NCBI RefSeq assembly: GCF_000017265.1
Contig: NC_011144.1
Coordinates: 1,178,001-1,242,000 of the forward strand
Direction: 5' to 3'
Length of the DNA stretch: 64,000 nucleotides
From: Phenylobacterium zucineum HLK1
GTDB lineage: Bacteria; Pseudomonadota; Alphaproteobacteria; Caulobacterales; Caulobacteraceae
Position numbers and translations under genes: made by a program. A model generated the notes under the pieces. It saw nothing but the letters and a program-made list of their open reading frames with translations, did no database searches and was not told the origin of the DNA. Positions 1 to 6,927 of this stretch are shown one piece after another. Position 1 is the first letter of the stretch. Every line of letters begins with the position of its first letter.

Positions 1-1
1 G

Positions 2-568
2 AACGACCGGATCGAGGACTCGGAGGGCAGCAACTTCCTGCGCGGCGGGGACGGGGCCGACGAGATCTACGGCGGCTCGGGCTTCGACGACGCCCACGGC
101 AACATCGGCGACGACCTGGTGCGCGGCGGCGACGGCGGGGACTGGGTGGTCGGCGGCCAAGGCAACGACCGGCTGTTCGGCGACGCGGGCGGCGACGCGG
201 TCCTGGGCAACCTGGGCGACGACACCGCCGAGGGCGGGACCGGGAACGACATCGTCCGCGGCGGCCAGGGGGCGGACGTGGTGCTCGGCGGCGACGGCGA
301 CGACTGGCTGTCGGGAGACCGCGGCGCGGACACGCTGACCGGCGGCGCAGGGGCCGACACCTTCCACGCCTGGGGAGACTCCGGCGAGGACCGGATCCTC
401 GACTTCAACTTCGCCGAGGGCGACCGCGTGAACCTGCTGGCGGGCTCGACCTACACCGCCGCCCAGGTGGGCGCGGACGTGGTGGTCAGCATCGACGGCG
501 GCGCGCAGGTGACCCTGGTCGGCGTGCAGCTCGCGAGCCTCGGAGACGGCTGGCTGTTCGTGGGTTAG
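2..568 (+). CDS. C-terminal part of an RTX-type calcium-binding repeat protein (5' end outside window)
   Basis: The reading frame is open from the window edge, so the start lies upstream; 188 residues are visible. They contain successive nonapeptide repeats of the GGxGxDxxx type (for example [44 protein letters not shown]), followed by a short repeat-free tail rich in acidic and hydrophobic residues ending in GWLFVG. Such repeats form a parallel beta-roll that binds calcium after export, usually by a type I secretion system, and the tail is where the uncleaved secretion signal normally lies. The enzymatic or adhesive domain, if any, is outside the window, so the function of the whole protein is unknown. 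A strong inverted repeat follows the stop codon. Confidence 0.85.
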   Translation, partial: NDRIEDSEGSNFLRGGDGADEIYGGSGFDDAHGNIGDDLVRGGDGGDWVVGGQGNDRLFGDAGGDAVLGNLGDDTAEGGTGNDIVRGGQGADVVLGGDGDDWLSGDRGADTLTGGAGADTFHAWGDSGEDRILDFNFAEGDRVNLLAGSTYTAAQVGADVVVSIDGGAQVTLVGVQLASLGDGWLFVG

Positions 569-597
569 GCCGCGGGGACGGGGGAACGGGGGGAGGA

Positions 598-631
598 GCC
601 CGGCCGGGATCGGAGAGGGACCCGGCCGGGC
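598..631. terminator. GC-rich hairpin between converging genes
   Basis: Two 11-base arms, GCCCGGCCGGG and CCCGGCCGGGC, are perfectly complementary around a 12-base loop. The hairpin lies 30 bases after the RTX gene stop and just beyond the stop of the small reverse-strand gene at 643, so it could end transcription from both sides. Only a weak T-rich stretch (ATCTT) follows it, so intrinsic termination is a prediction. Confidence 0.5.
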
Positions 632-642
632 GATCTTCCGCG

Positions 643-756
643 CTAGATCGCGCCGAGCAGGACGGCCAGCAGGCCCAGGGCCGAGGCGGTCAGGGCGACG
701 GCCTCCGGAACCCGGGACCAGCGGATCACATAGCGCACGCGCACGGGTGACAGCAT
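643..756 (-). CDS. Putative 37-residue membrane peptide
   Basis: A short reverse-strand frame encodes MLSPVRVRYVIRWSRVPEAV followed by a roughly 17-residue hydrophobic segment ending in LLGAI. The N-terminal half is strongly basic, so a single-pass inner-membrane peptide with the N-terminus inside is the simplest reading. A GAGGCGAG sequence lies about 10 bases before the ATG. The gene sits downstream of a perfect 20-base palindrome at 900-919, which could be its operator. No family is recognised; it may also be a chance frame, although it is the only plausible gene in the 380-base gap between the RTX gene and the next reverse-strand gene. Confidence 0.4.
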   Translation of the reverse strand: MLSPVRVRYVIRWSRVPEAVALTASALGLLAVLLGAI

Positions 757-899
757 GGGGGGACGACTCGCCTCGCGGTGGGGCTCGTCACCCGGGCGGC
801 CGCGCACTCGGGGGGAGGGGTGAGACGCGGCGGGCGAGGGGCGGGGCGGGCTCCAAGCCTTGCGTCCGGGTGACGAGAACTCGTTCTACAGTGAGAACG

Positions 900-919
900 T
901 GTTTAGTTTAAACTAAACA
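900..919. promoter_or_regulatory. Perfect 20-bp palindrome, probable repressor operator
   Basis: The sequence TGTTTAGTTTAAACTAAACA is perfectly self-complementary and AT-rich inside DNA of about 70% GC. Its form resembles operators of TetR- or MarR-family regulators. It lies between the stop of the gene at 950 and the start of the small reverse-strand gene at 756, so on position it would control the latter. No such regulator gene is visible nearby. Confidence 0.55.
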
Positions 920-949
920 CCCCGTCAACCGCCGTGATCCCGGAAATCG

Positions 950-1360
950 CTAGCAGGCGTAGCGGCGCTTCACCGTCACGTTGCGGCGGGCGTAGGGATC
1001 CCAGTACCGCTCCTTGGCGGTGCAGGTCCGGTAGCCGTAGCCGTATCCGCGCGGGGCGTAGGCGTAGGGCCGGTCGTAGCGGTAGTCGTAGCCGTAGCGC
1101 GCGCCGTAGGGGGCGCCGTAGCCGTAGCGGGAGCCGTAGTAGCCGTCGTTGTAGTAGGTGCGGCTGTTGCTGTTGCCGGCGAGGGCGGCGCCGAGCGCCA
1201 GGCCCGCGACGCCGGCCACGATGGCGGCGGCCGCGGCGTCGTCGTTGTCGCGGTGGCGGTAGTGGCGGCGGTAGTCTCGCGCCTCGGCCGGGGCGGCGGT
1301 CGCGGCGACCGCGCCCGCGGCGGTGACGGCGGCGAGAGAGGCGGCAAGGATCTTACGCAT
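950..1360 (-). CDS. Small exported Tyr/Gly/Arg-rich protein
   Basis: The predicted 136-residue product starts MRKILAASLAAVTAAGAVAA, a typical signal peptide ending near APAEA. The start at 1360 is preferred because an AGGAGG lies about 7 bases upstream; a start 27 bases earlier lacks one. After cleavage come a basic His/Arg stretch (DYRRHYRHRDNDD), a short hydrophobic Gly/Ala-rich segment (IVAGVAGLALGAALAG) resembling a glycine zipper, a tyrosine/glycine repeat region (YGYGAPYGARYGYDYRYD), and a C-terminal region with two cysteines (RTCTAKE and the final C). Proteins of this layout are common in Caulobacterales genomes but have no assigned function; an outer-membrane or surface location is inferred from composition. 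Confidence 0.8.
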   Translation of the reverse strand: MRKILAASLAAVTAAGAVAATAAPAEARDYRRHYRHRDNDDAAAAAIVAGVAGLALGAALAGNSNSRTYYNDGYYGSRYGYGAPYGARYGYDYRYDRPYAYAPRGYGYGYRTCTAKERYWDPYARRNVTVKRRYAC

Positions 1361-1427
1361 GGGGAGGCCTCCTGAGCTTGCCGCCAAGCCTGCGGGGCCG
1401 CCCCTGAACCCAGGCTGAACGGGGCCG

Positions 1428-3107
1428 TCAGGGTCGCCGTGCGGCCGCCGTTTCGGCGCGGATGGGCTTCAACTCGGAGCCCTCGTTCCAGTCCGGCCAG
1501 GCGCGGGAGTTCGCCAGCCGCAGGCCGATCTCGTAGGCCAGGTTCACGTCCGCCGCCGCGCCGCTGTAGTCGTGGGTCGGCTCCCAGCGGTCGCAGGTCT
1601 GGTGATAGCAGCGGGCGGTGAAGTCCTCGACCCACCTGTCGCCGGCGGCGCGGCCGCCCTCGACGAGGTCGGGCCCGCCGGCCAGGGCCATCAGCAGCAG
1701 GGTCGGCACGCCGCGGCGGCCGAACGAGAAGTGGTCGGCGCGGTAGTTGAGCGCGCGCTCGGGGCGCGGGTCGGGGGTGATGGTGCGGCCGCGCTTGGCG
1801 GCGGCGGCCTTCAGCAGGTCCTCGAGCTGGTTCTGACCCGAGCCGATCAGCACCACGTCGCGGGTGGGGCCGAGAGGCTGGAGGGTGTCGAAAGCGATGC
1901 TCGCGACCATCTTGCCCACCGGATAGGACATGGTCTGGGCGTAGAACTCGGACCCCAGCAGGCCCCGCTCCTCGCCGGTCCACAGGCCGAACAGGACGGT
2001 GCGCTCGGGGCGTGGGCCGGCCTTGAAGGCGCGGGCGACCTCGATGACCCCGGCCACGCCCGTGGCGCTGTCGAGCGCGCCGGGGCGGATGGTGCGGCCC
2101 TCGGCGTCGGGCGCGCCGACCCCGTAAGCGTCCCAGTGCGAGCTGTACATGACCGTCTCGTCGGGATGCCTGGAGCCACGGACGGCGCCCAGGACGTTGC
2201 GGCTGGTCAGCTTCTCGACCGCGTTGCCGTAGTCGGCGGAGAAGGCGGCGCCCTTGAGCTCGACGGGGGTGAAGGCGGCGGTGCGGGCGCGGGCCTTCTG
2301 GGCCTCGAAGTCGAGCCCCGAGGCCTTGAACAGCTCGACGGCGAGGTCGCGCTGCATCCAGCCCTGCAGCAGCAGGCGGTCGGCGGCGGGGTCCTTGCGC
2401 ACGACGTCGTAGCTCTCGCCGCCGCCGGCGATCACGGTGCTCCAGGGATAGGCCGCGCCGGCGGTCTCGTGGACGATCAGCGCGCCCAGGGCGCCCTGGC
2501 GCACGGCCTCCTCGTACTTGTAGGTCCAGCGGGCGTAGTAGGTGGCGGCCTTGCCGCCGAACTTGCCGGCGACCGGCTCGCCCGCCTTGGCCTCGAAATC
2601 GGGGTCGTTGATGAGGATGACGGCGATCTTGCCCTTCAGGTCCACGCCCTTGAAGTCGTCCCAGCCGCGCTCGGGGGCGGTGACGCCGTAACCGACGAAC
2701 ACCAGCGGGGCGTTCTCGATGCGGATGCGCGGGGTCGGGCGCTGGGTCTCGACGCGCAGGTCGGTCTGGGTGGCGAGGGTGCGGTCGAGGCCGGGGGCGG
2801 TGAGCCGGTAGGCCCCGCCGGGGGCGGTCTGGAAGCGGTAGAGCTGGACCTCCTGCACATAGGTCCCGTCGTCGCCGGCGGGCTCGAGGCCGAGCGCCCT
2901 GAACTGCTCCACCAGATAGTCGACGGTCTTCTGCTCGCCCGGGCCGCCGGGCGCGCGCCCGAAGTAGGCGTCGCTCGCCAGCTCGCGGGTGATGTCGGAG
3001 ATGCGCTGGGCCGAGATCGGGCCGGTGTCGGCGGTCGCTTCGCGGGCCAGGACCGGGGCGGCGGGAGCGGCGGCGAGGAGCGCCGCGGCGACGATGAGGG
3101 CTTTCAT
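1428..3107 (-). CDS. Secreted M28-family zinc aminopeptidase
   Basis: The 559-residue protein begins with a signal peptide (MKALIVAAALLAAAPAAPVLA). The middle region around residues 130-240 fits a protease-associated (PA) insert, and the C-terminal half is an M28 peptidase domain. Metal-binding and catalytic residues are visible: H324 in SSHWDAYG, D346 in PGALDSATG, the E379-E380 pair in WTGEERGLLGSE, a later FDT aspartate and a histidine in RADHFSFGRRG. M28 enzymes of this type release N-terminal residues from peptides in the periplasm or outside the cell. It is transcribed alone, divergently from the stress-type cluster that begins at 3323. The substrate preference cannot be read from the sequence. 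Confidence 0.92.
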   Translation of the reverse strand: MKALIVAAALLAAAPAAPVLAREATADTGPISAQRISDITRELASDAYFGRAPGGPGEQKTVDYLVEQFRALGLEPAGDDGTYVQEVQLYRFQTAPGGAYRLTAPGLDRTLATQTDLRVETQRPTPRIRIENAPLVFVGYGVTAPERGWDDFKGVDLKGKIAVILINDPDFEAKAGEPVAGKFGGKAATYYARWTYKYEEAVRQGALGALIVHETAGAAYPWSTVIAGGGESYDVVRKDPAADRLLLQGWMQRDLAVELFKASGLDFEAQKARARTAAFTPVELKGAAFSADYGNAVEKLTSRNVLGAVRGSRHPDETVMYSSHWDAYGVGAPDAEGRTIRPGALDSATGVAGVIEVARAFKAGPRPERTVLFGLWTGEERGLLGSEFYAQTMSYPVGKMVASIAFDTLQPLGPTRDVVLIGSGQNQLEDLLKAAAAKRGRTITPDPRPERALNYRADHFSFGRRGVPTLLLMALAGGPDLVEGGRAAGDRWVEDFTARCYHQTCDRWEPTHDYSGAAADVNLAYEIGLRLANSRAWPDWNEGSELKPIRAETAAARRP

Positions 3108-3218
3108 GCGCCGGACCCTACAGGCCCGGGCGGGCGGGGTGGAAGGGGGCGCTGCCGGTTGCGGTCAGACTTCGGCCGGAACTCGCGAAGATTTTTGCGG
3201 TTTTCGCCCCGCGCGGCC

Positions 3219-3243
3219 GGACCGATCGGCGGTCGGGCGCGTT
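3219..3243 (+). promoter_or_regulatory. Candidate EcfG (general stress sigma factor) promoter
   Basis: GGACC and CGTT are separated by 16 bases, close to the alphaproteobacterial general-stress consensus GGAAC-N16/17-CGTT, with one mismatch in the -35 box. The site lies 80 bases before the start codon at 3323, and the genes it would drive resemble stress-induced envelope genes. In such GC-rich DNA a chance match is possible. Confidence 0.3.
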
Positions 3244-3322
3244 TAGCTCTGGCGCGGGGCCGGCAGACGCGGCCGCGCGCGCGGAATTCGCCTGCTCGGG
3301 CGTGCGGCTTGCGGAGACGACC

Positions 3323-4060
3323 ATGACCGATATCGACACCACCGGCGGCCTTTCGGCCGACACCTCTGGCGACACCCGGGGCGCGGGCAAGAAGGGCCAG
3401 GCCAAGGCGGCCATCGGCCAGGCGGGCCATGCGCTGAAGCAGGAGGCCCAGACCTTCGCCTCGGCGGCGCAGGAACGGGCCCGGACCGAGGCCCAGAAGC
3501 GGACCCAGACGGCCACCAAGACCCTGGGCGACTTCGCCAACGCGGTCCGGCGGGCCGGCGACGAGCTGGCCCAGGCCGACCAGAGCCCGGCCGCGCGGCT
3601 GATCGGACAGGCGGCCGACGGGCTGGAGAAGCTGACCCGGAACCTGGAGGACAAGCAGCCCGAGGAGCTGCTGGACGCGGTGCGCGACTTCGGCCGCCGC
3701 CATCCCGCGGCGTTCATCGGCGGCGCCGTGCTGGCGGGCATCGCGCTGGGCCGGTTCGTCCGCGCCAGCGAGAGCGCCACGGGCCTGACGAGCGACTACG
3801 CGGGCGATCTTTCGGATACGGCGGGCGAGACGACCTATCCGCCGGCCGAGACGTCCACCTATGCGGCCGGCCCGGCGGCGACCGCCGACGAGACCCTGGG
3901 CCTCTCGGGGGCCCTCTCGGGGGGCCTTTCGGGGGGCATGACCGGCGCCTCGGGCGTCGACGCCGAGGTGGAGACGCCCGGCCTCGTCCCCTCGGACGTG
4001 GAGGACCAGACCTCTGTGCTGGGCGTGGACGAGGATGCGCCCGAACGGCGGGGGACGTGA
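3323..4060 (+). CDS. Envelope-associated protein, nutrient-deprivation-induced type
   Basis: A 245-residue protein of unknown function. Residues about 20-110 are Ala/Gln/Lys-rich and predicted to form long amphipathic helices (QAGHALKQEAQTFASAAQER). A hydrophobic stretch near residue 130 (RHPAAFIGGAVLAGIALGRF) is the hallmark of proteins annotated nutrient deprivation-induced in Rhizobiales and relatives. The C-terminal third is low-complexity and Gly/Ser/Thr-rich, with LSGALSGGLSGGM repeats. The start at 3323 is preferred over an upstream GTG because GGAGACG precedes it at proper spacing. It is the first of three closely spaced genes (next start 4064, 3-base gap), a trio that recurs in alphaproteobacteria. 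A role in envelope stress is inference from this context. Confidence 0.75.
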   Translation: MTDIDTTGGLSADTSGDTRGAGKKGQAKAAIGQAGHALKQEAQTFASAAQERARTEAQKRTQTATKTLGDFANAVRRAGDELAQADQSPAARLIGQAADGLEKLTRNLEDKQPEELLDAVRDFGRRHPAAFIGGAVLAGIALGRFVRASESATGLTSDYAGDLSDTAGETTYPPAETSTYAAGPAATADETLGLSGALSGGLSGGMTGASGVDAEVETPGLVPSDVEDQTSVLGVDEDAPERRGT

Positions 4061-4063
4061 CGC

Positions 4064-4459
4064 ATGGATGATCCCCGCATCGGCGCCGACGCGCGGACGC
4101 TGCCCGAGCTCGTCTCCCAGCTCACGACCGACCTGGCCACCCTGGTGCGCAAGGAATCGGAGCTCGTCCGCACCGAGATGACCGAGAAGATGCACCTCGC
4201 CGGCAAGGCGGTCGGCGAGATCGTGGCCGGCGGCGTGCTGCTGCTGGCGGCGCTGGGCGTGCTGCTGGCGGCCCTGGTCCAGGCGCTGTCGGAATACATG
4301 CACCCGGCCTTCGCCTCGCTGCTCGTCGGCGTGGTGGTGGCCGCCATCGGGATCGTCCTCGTGCGTGCGGGCATGAAGATGATGAAGCCCGAGAACCTGA
4401 CGCCCGACCGGTCGGCGCGGCAGCTGCAGAAAGACGCCCAGCTCGTGAAGGGAAGGTGA
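4064..4459 (+). CDS. Holin-superfamily (DUF1469-like) small membrane protein
   Basis: The 131-residue product has a charged N-terminal helix (LVSQLTTDLATLVRKESELVRTEM), then two hydrophobic segments (about residues 60-80 and 88-108) and a basic tail. This is the layout of the Actinobacterial holin-X/DUF1469 family, which in proteobacterial chromosomes occurs next to DUF3618 genes and is not a phage lysis gene. It overlaps nothing but starts 3 bases after the previous stop, and its own stop lies 2 bases before the next ATG, so the three genes almost certainly form one operon. The molecular function is unknown; membrane association is directly supported by the sequence. Confidence 0.8.
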   Translation: MDDPRIGADARTLPELVSQLTTDLATLVRKESELVRTEMTEKMHLAGKAVGEIVAGGVLLLAALGVLLAALVQALSEYMHPAFASLLVGVVVAAIGIVLVRAGMKMMKPENLTPDRSARQLQKDAQLVKGR

Positions 4460-4461
4460 GG

Positions 4462-5328
4462 ATGGCCAAGTCATCGGCGGAAGTGGAGCGCGAGGTCGAG
4501 GCCACGCGCGGGCAGATCGACCGGACGGTCGAGGCCCTGAAGGAAAAGATGCAACCCAAGGAACTGTTCGACGAGGCGACGAGGATCATGGGCGGAACGA
4601 GCAACAAGGTCCTGACCACGGTGGTGGAGCAGGCCAAGGAAAATCCCATCCCGGTCGCCATGATCGGCGCGGGCATCGCCTGGCTGGCGCTGAGCCAGGG
4701 CCGCAAGCGGCGCGACTACGACGCCTATTCGGGCGCCGGCTACTACGAGACCTACGAGGGCTACGACGAGAGCGAGGGCATGGCCGCCAAGCTCAAGGCG
4801 AAGGCCAAGGGCGCCGTCGGCGCGGCCAAGGGCAAGATCAGCGAGGCCAAGGAGAAGGTGGCCGAGGCCGCCCACCACGCCCGCAGCGGCGCGGCGGACG
4901 GCGCCTCCACCGCCAAGGGCCGCATGGCCGGCCTGACCGGCGCGGTCTCGACGCGGGCCAGCACGATGAGCCGCCAGGCGCAGCAGCGCTACCAGGAGAC
5001 GCTGGACACCGAGCCCCTGATCCTCGGCGCCATCGGCGTGGCGGTGGGCATGGCCATCGGCGCCTCGATCCCGGCCAGCCGGACCGAGAACCGCTACATC
5101 GGCCCGCACCGCGACAAGCTGGTGGGCAAGGGCCGCGAGATGGCCAAGAGCTCGCTGCACGAGGCCCGCACCGTGGCCGAGCGCGCCTACGGCCAGGTGA
5201 AGGAGGAGCTCCATCGCCAGACCGGTCCGGAAGGCGAGGGCTCGACGCTGAAGGACAAGGCCAAGGCCCTCGCCGACGCCGGCGTCGGCAGCGTCCGCGA
5301 GGACGTGGACGGGCGGCTGCAGCACTAG
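4462..5328 (+). CDS. DUF3618 domain protein
   Basis: The N-terminus (MAKSSAEVEREVEATRGQID then RTVEALKEKM) is the diagnostic DUF3618 segment, followed by a hydrophobic stretch (NPIPVAMIGAGIAWLALSQG, near residue 60) and a long Ala/Lys-rich helical region (residues about 105-170). A second Gly/Ala hydrophobic segment (GAIGVAVGMAIGASIPAS) lies near residue 195. The 288-residue protein starts at the ATG at 4462, with GGAAGG 6 bases upstream. It closes the operon with the two preceding genes. The last nine codons and the stop are duplicated 193 bases downstream as part of a tandem repeat, so the C-terminal coding end has been copied by a local duplication. Function unknown; an envelope stress role is inferred from partners. 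Confidence 0.82.
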   Translation: MAKSSAEVEREVEATRGQIDRTVEALKEKMQPKELFDEATRIMGGTSNKVLTTVVEQAKENPIPVAMIGAGIAWLALSQGRKRRDYDAYSGAGYYETYEGYDESEGMAAKLKAKAKGAVGAAKGKISEAKEKVAEAAHHARSGAADGASTAKGRMAGLTGAVSTRASTMSRQAQQRYQETLDTEPLILGAIGVAVGMAIGASIPASRTENRYIGPHRDKLVGKGREMAKSSLHEARTVAERAYGQVKEELHRQTGPEGEGSTLKDKAKALADAGVGSVREDVDGRLQH

Positions 5329-5696
5329 GCTTAGGGCCGTCGGAGCTTGCTCCCCCTTCCTCCCCGACGGGGGAGGGGGACCATGCGCAGCATGGGGGTG
5401 GGGGCTTGCCGGCGGGCTCTGTGGATGGGGCCGGCCCCCTCCACCGCTATCGCGGTCCCCCTCCCCCGACGGGGGAGGAGGGCTTCTGCGTGAGGACGTG
5501 GACGGGCGGCTGCAGCACTAGTCTGAGGGCTGTCGGAGCTTGCTCCCCCTTCCTCCCCGACGGGGGAAGGGGACCATGCGCAGCATGGGGGTGGGGGCTT
5601 GCCGGCGGGCTCGGTGGATGGGGCCGGCCCCCTCCACCGCTGTCGCGGTCCCCCTCCCCCGACGGGGGAGGAGGGTGCGGGCCGCGGCAGCACTAG
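5299..5696. repeat. Tandem duplication (193-bp unit) carrying a gene 3' end and REP-like palindromes
   Basis: The segment from GAGGACGTGGACGGGCGGCT through the stop of the DUF3618 gene recurs 193 bases later (5299 and 5492), and a degenerate third copy of the end GCAGCACTAG occurs at 5687-5696. Between the copies lie palindromic elements (CCTCCCCGACGGGGGAGG, ACCATGCGCAGCATGG, CCCCTCCCCCGACGGGGGAGG) that also occur at 22.1, 22.6 and 52.7 kb. The two units differ at only a few positions, so the duplication is recent. No gene is seen in this stretch. Confidence 0.85.
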
Positions 5697-5723
5697 CGGT
5701 CTTCCGGTTCGCTGACGCGAACC

Positions 5724-5780
5724 GGCCCTCTCCTCGATCCTCTCCCTCTCGCTTCGCGGGGGAGAGGACGGGAGAGGGCC
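5724..5780. repeat. Palindromic intergenic element, likely terminator of the cop operon
   Basis: The 57-base segment begins GGCCCTCTCC and ends GGAGAGGGCC, with further complementary tracts (CCTCTCCC and GGGAGAGG) inside, so it can fold into one long hairpin. It is a different sequence family from the CCTCCCCC repeats just before it. It lies 20 bases past the stop of copB (reverse strand) and could end that transcript. Confidence 0.55.
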
Positions 5781-5799
5781 CGAGCGGAGCGAGGGTTTC

Positions 5800-6927
5800 C
5801 TAGAAGAACGCCTTGAGGCCGACGACGAGGCGGGTGTCCTCGACGGGTTCGCCCTCGGCGCGGGCGTAGTCGGCGGTGTCGCCGAACTTGCGCTCCCAGC
5901 TCACCCCGACATACGGCGAGACCTCGCGCAGACGAAGGTCGTAGCGCAGGCGTAGGCCCAGTTCGAGGTCCGAGAGGCCCGAGCCGACGCCGGTGGCCGG
6001 GTCGTCCGAGGCGGCCAGGTTGGCCTCGGCGGACGGCTCCAGGATCAGGCGGTTGGTGAGGCGCAGGTCGTAGGCGGCCTCGAGCCTGGCCGAGACGTCG
6101 CCCTCGTCGGACAGGAACAGCGCGCCCCCCACCTCGAACCAGTACGGCGCGAGCCCCTCGACCCCGAGCACGGCGTAGGTGCGGCGCGGGCGGGGCTGGA
6201 AGTCCTGACGCACGCCGGCCTGCAGGTCGAAGTAGGGCCCGAGCGCGCGCGACCACAGGGCCTGGACCTCGGCGGACTCCAGATGGCCCCCGGTCTCGCC
6301 CTCGCCCTCGGTCTTCAGCGCCAGGCGGTTCACGTCGCCGCCGACGCGGTACTCGGCCCCCCAGGCGAAGCCGTCGGACCCGTCCTGCGGGCGCAGCTCC
6401 AGCTCGTCGATGCGCAGGCTCCAGTGGCGCATGCCGCCGTGCTCGGACGCCAGGATGGCGCGGGCGCGGTCCATCTGCGCGCGGCCGAAGATGGCGTCGG
6501 CCTGGCGGTCGGCCGGCGGCGGCGGGGCCGGCGCGGTCCCGACCGGCAGGTCGGCGGCGCGGGGCATGGCGTGGCCCGCATGCGGATCGGCCGGCGCCTG
6601 GGGCATGGCGTGGCCTGCATGCGGATCGGCCGGCGCCTGGGGCATGGCGTGGCCTGCATGCGGATCGGCCGGCGCCTGGGGCATGGCGTGTCCCGCGTGA
6701 GGATCGGCCGGCGCCTGCGGCGTCGCGTGTCCCGCGTAAGGATCTGCGGGCATGGCGTGCCCGGCATGGGGATCGGCCGGCGGCGCCTTGTGGTGCGCGT
6801 GGGGGTCCGCCGCGGGCGGCGGGGCCTCGGCGGCGGGCGCCGGGTGGTGGTGGGCGTGCGGGTCCTGAGCGAGGGCCGGGGCGGCGAGGGCCGCGGGCAC
6901 GAGCGCGAGGAGGGCGGGGCGGATCAT
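5800..6927 (-). CDS. copB: Copper resistance protein B, outer membrane
   Basis: The 375-residue protein has a signal peptide (MIRPALLALVPAALAAPALA), then a His/Met/Pro-rich region (residues about 22-130) with four or five tandem copies of a 13-residue unit DPHAGHAMPQAPA, and a C-terminal CopB domain (about residues 150-375) whose alternating segments (FDLQAGVRQDFQPRPRRTYA, LRYDLRLREVSPYVGVSWER) fit an outer-membrane beta-barrel ending in the aromatic residues KAFF. CopB acts with CopA in periplasmic copper tolerance; the His/Met repeats are plausible copper ligands. Its ATG overlaps the copA stop by 4 bases (ATGA), so translation is coupled. The repeat count is likely variable between strains because the DNA units are nearly identical. 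Confidence 0.92.
   Translation of the reverse strand: MIRPALLALVPAALAAPALAQDPHAHHHPAPAAEAPPPAADPHAHHKAPPADPHAGHAMPADPYAGHATPQAPADPHAGHAMPQAPADPHAGHAMPQAPADPHAGHAMPQAPADPHAGHAMPRAADLPVGTAPAPPPPADRQADAIFGRAQMDRARAILASEHGGMRHWSLRIDELELRPQDGSDGFAWGAEYRVGGDVNRLALKTEGEGETGGHLESAEVQALWSRALGPYFDLQAGVRQDFQPRPRRTYAVLGVEGLAPYWFEVGGALFLSDEGDVSARLEAAYDLRLTNRLILEPSAEANLAASDDPATGVGSGLSDLELGLRLRYDLRLREVSPYVGVSWERKFGDTADYARAEGEPVEDTRLVVGLKAFF
6562..6756. repeat. 39-bp tandem repeat inside copB
   Basis: Near-identical 39-base units begin at 6562, 6601, 6640 and 6679, and a degenerate one at 6718. Each encodes DPHAGHAMPQAPA on the reverse strand. The first three are almost identical at DNA level, which makes slippage and copy-number change likely. 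Confidence 0.9.

Noticed and set aside
4064..4459. Phage holin or prophage remnant
   Set aside because: The holin-superfamily protein sits in the usual chromosomal trio with DUF3618, and no phage gene lies nearby.
6562..6756. CRISPR array
   Set aside because: The 39-bp units are contiguous without spacers and lie in frame inside copB.
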